NCBI GenBank assembly: GCA_900068845.1
Contig: CEFQ01000010.1
Location: 663,326-727,325, forward strand
DNA: 64,000 nt
Direction of reading: 5' to 3'
DNA from: Enterobacter ludwigii
GTDB lineage: Bacteria > Pseudomonadota > Gammaproteobacteria > Enterobacterales > Enterobacteriaceae
Shown here: positions 18,535 through 29,349 of the stretch, piece by piece
Numbering within the stretch: the stretch's first letter is position 1
Layout of the letters: every line of letters starts with the position of its first letter
The notes under the pieces: generated by a model
The model's database searches: none
Seen by the model: the letters and a program-made list of their open reading frames with translations, nothing else
What the model was told of the DNA's origin: nothing
Made by a program: the position numbers and the translations under genes

Positions 18535-19194
18535 TTATAGCGATATAAGAATATTCCCATCTGCGTCGACGCGACCGCTGACAACCTGACCATTTCCCAT
18601 CCTCACGCGCACCATTTGTGCCGCGCTGGCGTTGTTCAGCGCACGTCCTTCGCTGCTGGCATTAAACCCGTTTCCACTCGCGACTACCATCACATTTTGA
18701 CCGGCTTTTACACGCCACGGCTGACGCACCATGGTGGCGGTCACGGGCTGTCCCGGCGGGATATCACGCAGCGCAACGGCATCGATGACACCGCTGCTAT
18801 CAACCAGCGCGCGTGCCGGCAATTCATCCAGTCGGCCGGTTTCCAGACGGAAGTCAGTGGCGCTGAGATTGCTGCCGCGCGCCACCTGACGGCTTGCCAC
18901 CAGATATTGCCCGGTGACCTGCACCTGAACCTGCAAGAAGCGACGATTTTGATCGCAGTTAGCGGCGATGCTGATGTTGCCCCACTGACGGCTATTCCCC
19001 GGAAGTTGCAGTTCAGGCGTTTCACAGCTTGGCCACTGCGCCTGCGGAGTACGCACGACAACCGTCATGCCAGCGGCATGTTGTGGATCGCGCGCTTTAA
19101 AAAATTGGGTCAACTGCGCGGTAAGGTCCGCGGCATAACTGGGTAGCGCCAGTGCCAGCAAAACGGTGGCTAGCAAGGTGGAATATCTGCGCAT
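18535..19194 (-). CDS. flgA: Flagellar P-ring assembly chaperone FlgA
   Basis: Periplasmic chaperone for FlgI polymerisation into the P ring. The 219 residues (same as E. coli) start with a Sec signal peptide (LLATVLLALALPSYA), followed by the SAF domain with SRQVARGSNLSATDFRLE and DIPPGQPVTATMVRQPWRV and the C-terminal VRMGNGQVVSGRVDADG. A GGAGG site precedes the ATG. Divergent from flgB; the 150-base gap should hold class 2 FlhDC-dependent promoters, though I could not place the FlhDC box with confidence. Confidence 0.96.
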   Translation of the reverse strand: MRRYSTLLATVLLALALPSYAADLTAQLTQFFKARDPQHAAGMTVVVRTPQAQWPSCETPELQLPGNSRQWGNISIAANCDQNRRFLQVQVQVTGQYLVASRQVARGSNLSATDFRLETGRLDELPARALVDSSGVIDAVALRDIPPGQPVTATMVRQPWRVKAGQNVMVVASGNGFNASSEGRALNNASAAQMVRVRMGNGQVVSGRVDADGNILISL

Positions 19195-19347
19195 AACGCC
19201 TCCTGACGAGAAGATGGCACTAAGTCTACGCCCTGCGCAAAAAAATCAATGTCAAAAATAGCCGTGATTTTTGCTGCTATTCAGACGATCACCCTTGCTT
19301 TTGTCGACTTAAGCTGTCAGCTCGAAATTCTCATTCGCGGAGGAAGC

Positions 19348-19761
19348 ATGCTCGACAAACTCGATGCCGCGCTGCGATTTGGTACAGAAGCGTTAAACCT
19401 ACGTGCTCAGCGTCAGGAAATTCTGGCGTCAAACATTGCCAACGCCGATACCCCGGGTTACCAGGCTCGGGATATCGACTTTGCCAGCCAACTGAGCAAG
19501 GTCATGCAAAACGGCCGCGCCGAAGGCAGCAGTCTGGCGCTGAATGTGACGTCCTCACGCCACATTGAAGCGCAAACCAACTCTCAGCCGTCACTGGATC
19601 TGCTGTACCGCATTCCCGATCAACCTGCCGCGGATGGCAACACCGTGGATATGGATCGCGAGCGTACGCAGTTTGCTGATAACAGCCTGAAATACCAAAC
19701 CGATCTCACCCTCATCAGTAGCCAGATCAAAGGCATGATGAGCGTTCTGCAGGGGCAATAA
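19348..19761 (+). CDS. flgB: Flagellar basal-body rod protein FlgB
   Basis: Proximal rod subunit, first gene of the flgBCDEFGHIJ operon. The 137 residues (E. coli 138) include the rod-protein signature [21 protein letters not shown]. The frame is open upstream to 19249, but the ATG at 19348 is preceded by GGAGGA and aligns with the family N-terminus MLDKLD. flgC follows after two bases. Confidence 0.96.
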   Translation: MLDKLDAALRFGTEALNLRAQRQEILASNIANADTPGYQARDIDFASQLSKVMQNGRAEGSSLALNVTSSRHIEAQTNSQPSLDLLYRIPDQPAADGNTVDMDRERTQFADNSLKYQTDLTLISSQIKGMMSVLQGQ

Positions 19762-19763
19762 GC

Positions 19764-20168
19764 ATGGCATTGCTGAATATCTTTGATATCGCCGGTTCTG
19801 CGATGACAGCGCAATCACAGCGCCTCAACGTCAGCGCCAGTAACCTGGCTAACGCCGACAGCGTAACCGGCCCTGATGGCCAGCCTTACGTGGCGAAGCA
19901 GGTGATTTTCCAGACCGACGCCGCTCAAGGTGCAGCGACCGGCGGCGTTAAGGTTGCGGGCGTGGTTAACGATCCTACTCCGGCAAAACTGGTGTACGAC
20001 CCAGGCAATCCGCTGGCGGATCAGAAGGGCTACGTCAAGATGCCCAACGTTGATGTCGTGTCCGAGACCGTAAACACCATGTCAGCGTCGCGCAGCTATC
20101 AGGCCAACGTTGAAGTGCTGAACACGGTGAAGTCAATGATGATGAAAACCCTCACTATCGGTCAGTAA
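19764..20168 (+). CDS. flgC: Flagellar basal-body rod protein FlgC
   Basis: Proximal rod subunit of 134 residues, the exact E. coli length. The N-terminal [13 protein letters not shown] segment and C-terminal [33 protein letters not shown] are the paired helices that form the rod D0 coiled coil. Tightly spaced between flgB (2 bases) and flgD (12 bases). Confidence 0.97.
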   Translation: MALLNIFDIAGSAMTAQSQRLNVSASNLANADSVTGPDGQPYVAKQVIFQTDAAQGAATGGVKVAGVVNDPTPAKLVYDPGNPLADQKGYVKMPNVDVVSETVNTMSASRSYQANVEVLNTVKSMMMKTLTIGQ

Positions 20169-20180
20169 CGGAGAACGAAT

Positions 20181-20852
20181 ATGAGCGTAGCAGTAGGGAT
20201 TAAAGACAGTCTGGACCCAACGGTACTGACCTCCAGCAGTGCGTCGAGCGGTAACTCTTCCGCTGACCTGCAGAACCAGTTCCTCAACATGTTGGTGGCG
20301 CAGCTGAAAAACCAGGATCCGACCAATCCAATGGATAACAGTCAGCTCACCACGCAGCTGGCACAGATCAACACCCTGAGTGGTATTGAAAAACTGAATA
20401 CCACGCTGGGATCTATCTCCGGCCAGATCACCACCAGTCAGTCGTTGCAGAGTTCAACGCTGATTGGGCACGGCGTGATGGTCAATGGTTCTCAGGTGCT
20501 GGTGGGCAGTGGAACAACTACGCCGTTTGGTGTGGAACTGGCCAGCGCGTCTACCGCCACCAGCGTCACCATAAAAGACAGCAATGGCGCGACGGTCCGC
20601 ACCATCGACCTCGGCAAACTGAGTGCAGGCGTCCACACCTTCTCGTGGGACGGCAAAATGGATGACGGCTCTACCGCCGCGGATGGCAAATATTCTGTCT
20701 CACTGGCCGCCAGCAATGGCAGCACGCAACTGGTGGCGCAGCCGCTGAACTATGCCTACGTCAATGGCGTGAGCACCACGGATAGCACCACAAAACTGGA
20801 TCTCGGCACCATGGGCTCCGCGACCCTCGATGAAATTCGTCAGATTCTCTGA
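20181..20852 (+). CDS. flgD: Flagellar hook cap / scaffolding protein FlgD
   Basis: Hook-capping protein needed for assembly of FlgE and later discarded. The 223-residue protein has the N-terminal export/cap motif LQNQFLNMLVAQLKNQDPTNPMDN followed by a Tudor-like and FnIII-like C-terminal part (VELASASTATSVTIKD, HTFSWDGKMDDGS). Slightly shorter than E. coli FlgD (231), with loss in the Ser/Gly-rich linkers. Confidence 0.96.
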   Translation: MSVAVGIKDSLDPTVLTSSSASSGNSSADLQNQFLNMLVAQLKNQDPTNPMDNSQLTTQLAQINTLSGIEKLNTTLGSISGQITTSQSLQSSTLIGHGVMVNGSQVLVGSGTTTPFGVELASASTATSVTIKDSNGATVRTIDLGKLSAGVHTFSWDGKMDDGSTAADGKYSVSLAASNGSTQLVAQPLNYAYVNGVSTTDSTTKLDLGTMGSATLDEIRQIL

Positions 20853-20877
20853 TTAACCTTTTAGCAGGAGAGATTAC

Positions 20878-22140
20878 ATGTCTTTTTCACAAGCGGTGAG
20901 CGGCCTCAATGCTGCCTCCAGCAACCTGGATGTGATTGGTAACAACATCGCCAACTCCGCCACAGCCGGTTTTAAATCCAGCACCATTGCTTTTGCCGAT
21001 ATGTTTGCCGGTTCTAACGTAGGTCTGGGTACTAAAGTTGCCGCCGTCATTCAGGACTTTGGTGATGGGAGTACCACGTCAACCAGTCGTGGACTGGATG
21101 TGGCACTGAGCGGCAACGGTTTCTTCCGCATGACCGACGCAAGCGGCGGCGTGTTCTATTCGCGTAACGGTCAGTTCACGCTGGATGCCAACCGTAACCT
21201 GGTGAACACCCAGGGGCTGAATGTCACCGGCTATCCGGCCAGCGGCACACCGCCAACCATTCAGACCGGTGCCAACCCGGTGGCGCTGAGTATCCCTACC
21301 ACGCAGATGGGCGCTCGTGCGACGACCACCGCCACCCAGGTTGCGAACCTGAACTCCACCAGCACCACGCCAAGTGTGACCACGTTTGATAAGTCCAACG
21401 TTGATAGCTACAACGCGAAAACCACCATGACGGTGTATGACACGCAGGGTAACGATCATCAGCTGGATATGTACTACATCAAAACGGCGGATAACACCTG
21501 GACTGTGCATATGGTTGACTCCACCACAGGTAATGAAGTTGGTAATACTGCGGGCGGTGACAACCTGGGTTATCAGATGCAATTTGATGCTAACGGTAAA
21601 CTGACGCAGGTTGGGAAAATCACTGCAACGGGTGTTGCTGACACCAGCGCTTCCCTGGCAAACCTGGTTGTGGGCGGCACCAACGGGGCGGATGGCATGA
21701 ACATCAGCCTGAGCATGTTGGGTAGCCTGCAACAAAACACCGGTGCCACCACTTTTGGTAACCCAACGCAAGACGGTTATCAGCCTGGCGATCTGACCAG
21801 TTACACCATCAATGATGACGGCACCATTACCGGCACTTACTCCAACCAGAAAACCCAACTTCTGGGACAAATTGTCTTGTCGAGTTTCTCTAACCCGGAA
21901 GGTCTGAAGTCTGAAGGTGACAACGTCTGGTCTGCCACCAGCTCATCAGGTCAGGCCGCCACTGGTCTGGCAGGCACGGGCACTTACGGCAACCTGACTT
22001 CAGGTGCGCTGGAAGCCTCCAACGTCGATATGAGTAAAGAGCTGGTAAACATGATCGTTGCGCAGCGTAACTATCAGGCCAACAGCCAGACCATCAAAAC
22101 TCAGGACCAGATTCTTAACACCCTGGTTAACTTACGTTAA
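20878..22140 (+). CDS. flgE: Flagellar hook protein FlgE
   Basis: Subunit of the flexible hook that joins the rod to the filament. The 420 residues (E. coli 402) begin with FSQAVSGLNAASSNLDVIGNNIANSATAGFK and end with ASNVDMSKELVNMIVAQRNYQANSQTIKTQD, the D0 helices; the middle is the Thr/Asn/Gly-rich surface domain, where the extra length lies. An AGGAG site precedes the ATG. Confidence 0.97.
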   Translation: MSFSQAVSGLNAASSNLDVIGNNIANSATAGFKSSTIAFADMFAGSNVGLGTKVAAVIQDFGDGSTTSTSRGLDVALSGNGFFRMTDASGGVFYSRNGQFTLDANRNLVNTQGLNVTGYPASGTPPTIQTGANPVALSIPTTQMGARATTTATQVANLNSTSTTPSVTTFDKSNVDSYNAKTTMTVYDTQGNDHQLDMYYIKTADNTWTVHMVDSTTGNEVGNTAGGDNLGYQMQFDANGKLTQVGKITATGVADTSASLANLVVGGTNGADGMNISLSMLGSLQQNTGATTFGNPTQDGYQPGDLTSYTINDDGTITGTYSNQKTQLLGQIVLSSFSNPEGLKSEGDNVWSATSSSGQAATGLAGTGTYGNLTSGALEASNVDMSKELVNMIVAQRNYQANSQTIKTQDQILNTLVNLR

Positions 22141-22160
22141 TTCGCTAACGGGATTGCTTT

Positions 22161-22919
22161 ATGGATCACGCAATATATACCGCCATGGGCGCGGCCAGTC
22201 AGACGTTGGATCAACAATCGGTAACGGCCAGCAACCTCGCCAACGCCTCAACGCCGGGCTTCCGAGCACAGCTCAACGCGTTGCGCGCGGTACCGGTCAG
22301 CGGTTGGTCGCTGCCGACGCGTACGCTGGTTGCTGCTTCCACGCCGGGCGCCGATATGTCGCCAGGCTCGATGGACAACACCGGCCGCCCGCTGGATGTG
22401 GCAGTACAGCAAGATGGCTGGCTGGCGGTGCGTACCGCTGACGGTTCTGAAGCCTACACCCGCAACGGCAACATGCAGATCAGCTCGACCGGTATTCTGA
22501 CCATTCAGGGCAATCCCGTGATGGGCGATGGCGGTCCGATCGCCATACCGCAAGGTTCCGAACTGACGGTTGCCGCCGACGGCACCATCACCTCGCGTAA
22601 CGCGGGTGATGCGCCGAACGCCACGGTGCAGATTGGCCGACTGAAACTGGTGCGCGCCACCGGTAATGAGTTACAGCGTGGTGATGACGGCATGTTCCGT
22701 CCTACCCAGCAAGCGCAGGCAACGCGCGGGGCGGCTCTGGCGAACGATGCCACCGTCACCGTGATGCCTGGCGTACTGGAGGGCAGTAACGTCAAGCCGG
22801 TGGAAACCATGGTCGATATGATCGCCAACGCCCGACGTTTTGAGATGCAGATGAAAGTGATCTCCAACGTCGATGAAAACGAACAAAAAGCCAATCAATT
22901 GCTCAATATGAGCAGCTAA
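22161..22919 (+). CDS. flgF: Flagellar basal-body rod protein FlgF
   Basis: Proximal rod subunit of 252 residues (E. coli 251). It has the rod N-terminus [22 protein letters not shown], the bipartite core [10 protein letters not shown] and the C-terminal helix [20 protein letters not shown]. It lies 20 bases after flgE and 17 before flgG. Confidence 0.96.
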   Translation: MDHAIYTAMGAASQTLDQQSVTASNLANASTPGFRAQLNALRAVPVSGWSLPTRTLVAASTPGADMSPGSMDNTGRPLDVAVQQDGWLAVRTADGSEAYTRNGNMQISSTGILTIQGNPVMGDGGPIAIPQGSELTVAADGTITSRNAGDAPNATVQIGRLKLVRATGNELQRGDDGMFRPTQQAQATRGAALANDATVTVMPGVLEGSNVKPVETMVDMIANARRFEMQMKVISNVDENEQKANQLLNMSS

Positions 22920-22936
22920 GGCGTAAGGAAAACACC

Positions 22937-23719
22937 ATGATTCGTTCTTTATGGATCGCCAAAACCGGTCTTGACGCTCAGCAAACCAACATGGACGTCA
23001 TCTCCAACAACCTCGCGAACGTGAGCACGAATGGTTTTAAACGTTCGCGCGCGGTATTTGAAGATTTGATGTACCAAACCCTGCGTCAGCCGGGCACCCA
23101 GTCGTCGGAGCAAACCACGCTGCCGTCGGGTCTGCAGATTGGTACCGGTGTGCGTCCCGTCACCACCGAACGTCTGCATCAGCAGGGCAACCTGTCGCAG
23201 ACCAGCAACTCGAAAGACGTGGCGATCAACGGCCAGGGTTATTTCGAAGTGCAGATGCCGGATGGCACCTCAGCTTATACCCGTGATGGTTCGTTCCAGG
23301 TGGACCAAAACGGTCAGCTGGTGACTAACGCCGGTTATCCGGTACAGCCAGGCATTACGATTCCAGCTAACGCTACCAGCATCACTATCTCGCGTGATGG
23401 TGTGGTGAGCGTCACGCAGCAGGGCCAGACCAACCCGGCGCAGGTCGGTCAGCTGACGCTGAGCACCTTCATGAACGATGCGGGCCTGAATAGTCAGGGT
23501 GAAAACCTCTATCAGGAGACGCAGGCATCCGGTGCGGCGACGCAGAGTACGCCAGGCCAGAACGGCGCAGGTCTGCTGTATCAGGGCTATGTCGAAACCT
23601 CGAACGTCAACGTGGCGGAAGAGCTGGTCACCATGATTCAGACGCAGCGCGCTTACGAAATCAACAGCAAGGCGATCAGCACCTCCGATCAGATGCTGGC
23701 GAAGTTAACCCAGCTGTAA
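22937..23719 (+). CDS. flgG: Flagellar distal rod protein FlgG
   Basis: Distal rod subunit; the 260-residue length equals E. coli. The N-terminal [29 protein letters not shown] and C-terminal [26 protein letters not shown] are near-invariant. The FlgG-specific insertion ([17 protein letters not shown]), which stiffens the rod relative to the hook, is present. Confidence 0.97.
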   Translation: MIRSLWIAKTGLDAQQTNMDVISNNLANVSTNGFKRSRAVFEDLMYQTLRQPGTQSSEQTTLPSGLQIGTGVRPVTTERLHQQGNLSQTSNSKDVAINGQGYFEVQMPDGTSAYTRDGSFQVDQNGQLVTNAGYPVQPGITIPANATSITISRDGVVSVTQQGQTNPAQVGQLTLSTFMNDAGLNSQGENLYQETQASGAATQSTPGQNGAGLLYQGYVETSNVNVAEELVTMIQTQRAYEINSKAISTSDQMLAKLTQL

Positions 23720-23782
23720 TGCTGGTGTCGTTGGGCCAGCGTTGCTGGCCTGATCAAGCAACATGAAAAAGGTTAGAACTCC

Positions 23783-24493
23783 GTGGCGAAGCAAGTGATT
23801 CTCAAGCCTGGTCATTGGTTGGTAGCCACGCTGCTACTCACTCTTAACGGTTGTGCGTTAGTGCCGCGCACGCCACTGGTACAGGGGTCGACCACAGCTG
23901 AGCCGACGCCATCCGCGCCGCCAGTGGTGAACGGTTCCATCTTTCAGGGCGTCGCGCCGCTTAATTACGGCTATCAGCCGCTGTTTGAGGATCGCCGTCC
24001 ACGCAACATTGGCGACACGTTGACGATCACCTTGCAGGAAAACGTCAGCGCCAGCAAAAGCTCGTCCGCCAACGCCAGTCGCGATGGCAGCAACAGTTTT
24101 GGTGTTACAGGTATTCCAACCGGCTTAAGTGGCCTGGTGGGGGCCGGTGGCGAAAAAGCCACACTTGATGCCAATGGCAAAAATGACTTCGCAGGCAAAG
24201 GTGGCGCAACGGCCAACAACACCTTTACCGGCACCATCACCGTCACCGTTAATCAGGTGTTGTCGAACGGCAACCTGCGCGTGGTCGGTGAGAAACAGAT
24301 CGAAATTAACCAAGGCACCGAGTTCATCCGCTTCTCGGGCGTGGTTAACCCGCGCACCATCAGCGCCAGCAACGCCGTGTTGTCTACGCAGGTGGCCGAT
24401 GCACGTATTGAGTACGTCGGAAATGGTTATATCAATGAAGCGCAGACGATGGGTTGGTTCCAGCGTTTCTTCCTGAACGTCTCGCCGATGTAA
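23783..24493 (+). CDS. flgH: Flagellar L-ring lipoprotein FlgH
   Basis: Outer-membrane L-ring lipoprotein around the distal rod. The GTG start gives 236 residues with an N-terminal hydrophobic stretch ending in the lipobox LNGC (Cys about 26). The core [38 protein letters not shown] and the C-terminal [20 protein letters not shown] are conserved. An AAGG site lies about 10 bases before the GTG. A 63-base gap separates it from flgG, the longest inside flgB-J. Confidence 0.96.
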   Translation: MAKQVILKPGHWLVATLLLTLNGCALVPRTPLVQGSTTAEPTPSAPPVVNGSIFQGVAPLNYGYQPLFEDRRPRNIGDTLTITLQENVSASKSSSANASRDGSNSFGVTGIPTGLSGLVGAGGEKATLDANGKNDFAGKGGATANNTFTGTITVTVNQVLSNGNLRVVGEKQIEINQGTEFIRFSGVVNPRTISASNAVLSTQVADARIEYVGNGYINEAQTMGWFQRFFLNVSPM

Positions 24494-24505
24494 GAGGTAG
24501 TAAGA

Positions 24506-25612
24506 ATGAATATGACGACTCTGCTCCGCCTGAGCCTGGGCTTGCTGCTCGGTTTCAGCGTAATGGCTCATGCTGATCGCATTCGCGATCTCACTTCAGT
24601 GCAGGGCGTGCGCGATAACCAGCTGATCGGTTACGGGTTGGTGGTGGGCCTTGATGGCACCGGCGACCAGACCACGCAAACCCCGTTCACCACGCAAACG
24701 GTGAGCAACATGCTCTCTCAGCTCGGCATTACCGTGCCGGCCGGCACCAACATGCAGCTGAAAAACGTGGCCGCCGTTATGGTCACCGCCAGGCTGCCGA
24801 CGTTTGCGCGCCAGGGACAAGATATCGATGTCGTGGTTTCTTCGCTGGGTAACGCCAAAAGTCTGCGCGGCGGTACGCTGCTGATGACGCCGATGAAAGG
24901 CGTCGATAACCAGGTTTATGCGCTGGCGCAGGGCAATATCCTCGTCGGCGGCGCCGGTGCTTCTGCGGGTGGCAGCAGCGTGCAAGTCAACCAGTTGAAC
25001 GGGGGGCGCATTACCGGCGGTGCAACGGTGGAACGTGAACTGCAGAGCAACTTTGGTAGCCAGAACACCATCAACCTGCAGCTGAATAATGAAGACTTCA
25101 GCATGGCGCAGCGCATCGCTGACGCGATCAACAGCCGTGGCATTGGCTCGGCGCAGCCGCTGGATGCACGTACCGTGCAGATCCGCGTGTCGCCGAATAA
25201 CAGTTCGCAAGTACGTTTGCTGGCAGAGATTCAGAACCTGGATGTTTCGGTACCGCTGGAAGATGCCAAGGTGATTATTAACTCACGTACCGGTTCGGTG
25301 GTGATGAACCGCGAAGTGACGCTGAATACCTGTGCCGTGGCGCAGGGCAACCTGTCGGTTACCGTTAATCAGCAGCAGAACGTCAGTCAGCCTGATACGC
25401 CATTGGCCGGTGGTCAGACGGTGACGACCAATAACACCCAGATCGATCTGCGTCAGAGTGGCGGCGCGCTGCAACGTGTTAACTCCAGCGCGAACCTTAA
25501 CAACGTGGTGCGTGCGCTGAATGCGCTGGGTGCGTCACCGATTGAGCTGATGTCGATTCTGCAATCGATGGAAAGTGCGGGCTGCTTGCGCGCCAAACTG
25601 GAAATTATCTGA
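24506..25612 (+). CDS. flgI: Flagellar P-ring protein FlgI
   Basis: Periplasmic P-ring subunit assembled around the rod with FlgA's help. The 368 residues (E. coli 365) begin with a Sec signal peptide ([18 protein letters not shown]), followed by [33 protein letters not shown], the strongly conserved N-terminus, and end in the family [31 protein letters not shown]. Two Cys residues could form the stabilising disulphide known in E. coli. Its stop overlaps the flgJ start by one base. Confidence 0.97.
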   Translation: MNMTTLLRLSLGLLLGFSVMAHADRIRDLTSVQGVRDNQLIGYGLVVGLDGTGDQTTQTPFTTQTVSNMLSQLGITVPAGTNMQLKNVAAVMVTARLPTFARQGQDIDVVVSSLGNAKSLRGGTLLMTPMKGVDNQVYALAQGNILVGGAGASAGGSSVQVNQLNGGRITGGATVERELQSNFGSQNTINLQLNNEDFSMAQRIADAINSRGIGSAQPLDARTVQIRVSPNNSSQVRLLAEIQNLDVSVPLEDAKVIINSRTGSVVMNREVTLNTCAVAQGNLSVTVNQQQNVSQPDTPLAGGQTVTTNNTQIDLRQSGGALQRVNSSANLNNVVRALNALGASPIELMSILQSMESAGCLRAKLEII

Positions 25613-26553
25613 TGAACGATACGCAATCGCTGGTGAATGCGGCTTACGACAGCCGCTCGCTGAACGACCTGAAACGTGAAGCCGCCGCCGACCCGAAAGG
25701 GAAGGCAATGCAGGTGGCCAAGCAGGTGGAAGGGATGTTCGTGCAGATGATGATGAAAAGTATGCGTGCCGCGCTGCCGCAGGATGGCCTGCTGAGCAAC
25801 GATCAAACGCGTCTTTTCACCTCCATGTACGATCAGCAGATTGCGCAGGACATCGGTAAACGCGGCTTGGGTATGGCTGATATCATCGTGAAACAGATGC
25901 AGCCAGCCCAGGAGCCGGACGAAACCGCCGGCACGGTGCCGATGAAGCTGGATAATAGCTTCATCTATAGCAACTTGCCGTCGAATCAGCTGGAGCAGAT
26001 GGTGCGTAAAGCGGTGCCGCGCTTGCCAGTTTCGCCGAGCAGTTTGCCGAGCGACAGTAGCGACTTTATCGCCCAGTTGGCGCAGCCGGCGCAGGTCGCC
26101 AGCCAGCAGAGTGGTATTCCGCATCACCTGATTCTGGCGCAGGCCGCGCTGGAATCGGGCTGGGGCCAGCGTCAAATACTGACGCGCGACGGCAAGCCGA
26201 GCTACAACGTGTTTGGCATTAAGGCCAGCGGCGACTGGAAGGGGCAAACCACCGATATCATGACCACCGAATATGAAGGTGGCGCTGCGAAAAAAGTGCG
26301 CGCCAGCTTCCGCGTGTATGGCTCCTATATGGAAGCACTCAGCGACTACGTCAAACTGCTTTCTAATAACCCTCGCTATGCCGCTGTTGCCAACGCACCG
26401 AGTGCGGAGCAGGGCGCCCGCGCTCTGCAGGCTGCCGGTTACGCTACCGATCCAAAGTACGCGCAGAAATTGGTGGGAATGATCCAGCAATTCAAAAACA
26501 TGGGCGAAAAAGTGGTGAAGGCGTACAGCAACGATATCACCGATTTGTTCTGA
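25612..26553 (+). CDS. flgJ: Rod cap / peptidoglycan hydrolase FlgJ
   Basis: Bifunctional protein of 313 residues, the E. coli length. The N-terminal half (about 1-150) is the rod-capping scaffold (QVAKQVEGMFVQMMMKSMRAALP). The C-terminal half (about 155-313) is a GH73 beta-N-acetylglucosaminidase/muramidase that opens the peptidoglycan for the rod, with the catalytic Glu in AQAALESGWGQ and YNVFGIKASGDWKG. Last gene of the flgB operon; flgKL follow from their own sigma-28 promoter. Confidence 0.96.
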   Translation: MNDTQSLVNAAYDSRSLNDLKREAAADPKGKAMQVAKQVEGMFVQMMMKSMRAALPQDGLLSNDQTRLFTSMYDQQIAQDIGKRGLGMADIIVKQMQPAQEPDETAGTVPMKLDNSFIYSNLPSNQLEQMVRKAVPRLPVSPSSLPSDSSDFIAQLAQPAQVASQQSGIPHHLILAQAALESGWGQRQILTRDGKPSYNVFGIKASGDWKGQTTDIMTTEYEGGAAKKVRASFRVYGSYMEALSDYVKLLSNNPRYAAVANAPSAEQGARALQAAGYATDPKYAQKLVGMIQQFKNMGEKVVKAYSNDITDLF

Positions 26554-26562
26554 TTTTTGCTC

Positions 26563-26589
26563 TCAAGTTTCACTTAAGCACGCCGATAA
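26563..26589 (+). promoter_or_regulatory. Sigma-28 (FliA) promoter of flgKL
   Basis: TCAAGTTT (26563-26570), an 11-base spacer and GCCGATAA (26582-26589) differ from the FliA consensus at one position. It begins 10 bases after the flgJ stop and 110 bases before flgK, giving class 3 expression of the junction proteins. Confidence 0.92.
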
Positions 26590-26672
26590 CAATCACATGC
26601 CGCGGGCGTTCACCGTCCGCGCAATCGCATTGATGACTGCCAGCCCGGTTAACGGGAAATTAAGGAACCGAG

Positions 26673-28316
26673 ATGTCCAGCATAATAAACTCAGCGATGA
26701 GTGGGCTGAGCGCCGCACAGGCTGCATTAAGCACCACCAGTAACAACATCAGCAATTACACGGTAGCGGGCTACTCGCGTCAGACGGCGATTCTGTCGCA
26801 GTCGAACAGCACCTTGCAGGGCAACAGCTATTACGGCAACGGTGTGACGCTTTCTGGCGTACAGCGTGAATACGATGAGTTCATTACTGCTCAGCTGCGC
26901 GGCTCTAGCGCTAATTACAGCGCTGTGAATACGCAATACACCCAAATTTCTAACATTGATGATCTGTTGTCGACGTCAACCACCAGCTTGTCGACCTCAA
27001 TCCAAAGCTTCTTTACCAACGTCCAGAACGTGGTGAGCAACGCCAACGATCCGTCGGCACGTCAATCAATGCTGAGCTACGCACAAGGTCTGGTGAATCA
27101 GTTTCAGACCACGGCGCAATATCTCAATAATATGCAGAACAGCGTCAATACCGACGTTGCTTCAAGCGTTGACCAGATCAACACCTTCACCAGCCAGATC
27201 GCTGACCTCAACACCCAGATCGCCAAGCTCACCACCGGCGGCGGTGCGGCACCCAATAATTTGTTAGATCAACGCGATCAGTTGGTGAATAGCCTGAATA
27301 ATGTGGTTGGCGTGAACGTATCCCAACAGGACGGTAGCTATATCGTCTCAATGGGCAACGTGACGCTGGTGAATGGCAAAAACTCCACCAGTTTGGTGGC
27401 AATGCCATCCAGCAGTGATTCAACACGAACCACCGTCGGCTATGTCGATAAGCAGGCGGGTAACGTTGAGATCCCGGAGAAAACGCTGACCACCGGTTCA
27501 CTTGGCGGTTTGCTGGCGTTCCGCTCGCAGGATCTGGATAGCGCGCAAAATCAGCTCGGTCAGTTAGCTGCGGCGTTCACCACTAGCTTCAATACCGTGC
27601 ACAGCGAAGGGTATGACAGCAACGGCGATCAAGGAGGCGACTTCTTCAACATCGGTTCGCCAACCGTGGTGGGTAACAGTAAAAATACCTCAGCGGCTAC
27701 CGTTACTGCTGCCTGGTCAGATACCAGCGCAATGAAAGCCTCTAACTACACCGTGAGTTATGACGGCAGTAATTGGTCGGTAACTCGCATGTCTGACAAC
27801 GTGAAGTTTAGCGTTACGCCTGATGCGACCGACGGTACCCTCAATTTTGACGGCCTGAAACTGACGGTGAGCACCTCACCTGCACCTAACGCGAAAGACA
27901 GTTTCCTGGTCAAACCGGTTCAAAACGTCATTGCTGGTATGTCGGTGGCGATCACCGATGAGTCGCAAATTGCTGCGGCATCCAGTGCGACCAGCGGTGA
28001 AAGTGATAACCGTAATGCGCAGAAATTGTTGGATTTGCAGGACAGCAAGCTGGTGAATGGCAATGCGACCATTGCCCAGGCTTATGCCAGCATTGTTAGT
28101 AGCGTCGGAAACAAAACCAGCACGCTGGAAACCGCCAGTACCACCCAGCAAAACGTGGTCACGCAGTTGAGCGATCGCCAGCAGTCAGTGTCAGGCGTCA
28201 ACCTCGATGAAGAGTATTCTAACCTGACTAAGTATCAGCAGTTCTATATGGCGAATGCGCAAGTGCTGCAAACGGCGAGTACCATTTTTAATGCGCTGAT
28301 GGGCATCCGCGGCTAA
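26673..28316 (+). CDS. flgK: Hook-filament junction protein FlgK (HAP1)
   Basis: First junction protein between hook and filament, exported with FlgN. The 547-residue length equals E. coli. The N-terminal SAMSGLSAAQAALSTTSNNISNYTVAGYSRQ and C-terminal NLDEEYSNLTKYQQFYMANAQVLQTASTIFNALM D0 helices are conserved; the Ser/Thr-rich centre is variable. flgL follows after 17 bases. Confidence 0.97.
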   Translation: MSSIINSAMSGLSAAQAALSTTSNNISNYTVAGYSRQTAILSQSNSTLQGNSYYGNGVTLSGVQREYDEFITAQLRGSSANYSAVNTQYTQISNIDDLLSTSTTSLSTSIQSFFTNVQNVVSNANDPSARQSMLSYAQGLVNQFQTTAQYLNNMQNSVNTDVASSVDQINTFTSQIADLNTQIAKLTTGGGAAPNNLLDQRDQLVNSLNNVVGVNVSQQDGSYIVSMGNVTLVNGKNSTSLVAMPSSSDSTRTTVGYVDKQAGNVEIPEKTLTTGSLGGLLAFRSQDLDSAQNQLGQLAAAFTTSFNTVHSEGYDSNGDQGGDFFNIGSPTVVGNSKNTSAATVTAAWSDTSAMKASNYTVSYDGSNWSVTRMSDNVKFSVTPDATDGTLNFDGLKLTVSTSPAPNAKDSFLVKPVQNVIAGMSVAITDESQIAAASSATSGESDNRNAQKLLDLQDSKLVNGNATIAQAYASIVSSVGNKTSTLETASTTQQNVVTQLSDRQQSVSGVNLDEEYSNLTKYQQFYMANAQVLQTASTIFNALMGIRG

Positions 28317-28333
28317 GCATAGAGGATAAAACC

Positions 28334-29302
28334 ATGCGTTTAAGTACCAATATGATTTTTAACCAGCAGGTGCGCGGTATTAGCGATTCGCAAGCCTCGT
28401 GGTTAAAAGTGGGTGAGCAGCTCTCTACCGGGCTGCGTGTTAGCAATCCTTCAGATGACCCCATCGCCGCCTCACGCGCCGTGGTGCTTTCCCAATCGCA
28501 GGCGAAAAGTAGCCAGTATGCTACGGCACGCAGCTTTGCCGATCAGAGCTTGTCGATGGAAGAGAATGCACTCTCCAGCGTGACCAGCAGCATCCAGGAT
28601 GCGCAGACCATGATCGTCTATGGTTCAACCGGCACCTTGAGTGATGATGACCGTGCATCGATTGCCACTAAATTAGAAGGTATCCGGTCACAGTTATTGA
28701 ATCAGGCTAATAGCCGTGATGGTAATGGCCGTTACATCTTTGCCGGCTATCAAACTGATGTCGCACCGTTTAGTGACGCAGGTGCACCAGCGGGCGTCTC
28801 TTACGTCGGCGGCGCGGATGCCATTACACAGAAAGTGGATGATGGCCGTACGATGGCGGTCAGCAGCACCGGCTCGTCGGTGTTTATGTCGATTACCAGC
28901 AACTCAAAGGTTGAGCCGGACGGTAGCGCGAGCGAAACGAACCTGTTCAATATGCTCGATAGTGCAATTGCTGCATTAAAGACGCCGCAGGATGAGGCTG
29001 ATGCTGCAACCAAGCAGGTATTCCAGGATGCGATGGATAAGTCCAACCGTGGGCTGAGCAACTCATTAAACAACGTGCTGTCAGTGCGTTCGGCGGTGGG
29101 TTCACAACTGGCTGAACTGGATACACTGGATGCGCAAGGTGATGACCGCGATACCATTATGGCTTCGCAAATGACGGATTTGGTGCAGGTTGATTACACC
29201 CAAGCCATTTCGAGCTACACCATGCAGCAAACCGCGTTGCAGGCATCGTATAAAACCTTCACTGATATGTCGAAGTTGTCACTGTTCCAGCTTAATTCGT
29301 AA
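28334..29302 (+). CDS. flgL: Hook-filament junction protein FlgL (HAP3)
   Basis: Second junction protein, flagellin-like at both ends. The 322 residues (E. coli 317) start with MRLSTNMIFNQQVRGI and contain LSTGLRVSNPSDDPIAASRAVVLSQSQ; the C-terminal helix (ASQMTDLVQVDYTQAISSYTMQQTALQASYKTF) packs in the D0 layer. It ends the flagellar cluster and is closed by a strong terminator before the convergent rne. Confidence 0.96.
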   Translation: MRLSTNMIFNQQVRGISDSQASWLKVGEQLSTGLRVSNPSDDPIAASRAVVLSQSQAKSSQYATARSFADQSLSMEENALSSVTSSIQDAQTMIVYGSTGTLSDDDRASIATKLEGIRSQLLNQANSRDGNGRYIFAGYQTDVAPFSDAGAPAGVSYVGGADAITQKVDDGRTMAVSSTGSSVFMSITSNSKVEPDGSASETNLFNMLDSAIAALKTPQDEADAATKQVFQDAMDKSNRGLSNSLNNVLSVRSAVGSQLAELDTLDAQGDDRDTIMASQMTDLVQVDYTQAISSYTMQQTALQASYKTFTDMSKLSLFQLNS

Positions 29303-29349
29303 TAGACCTGAACCTTTGAGCGTACTTTAACCGGGTGCGCTTAGTTTCG

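Noticed and set aside
21079-21870. 263-residue open frame antisense to flgE
   Set aside because: Shadow frame produced by Thr/Asn/Gly-rich flgE coding sequence.
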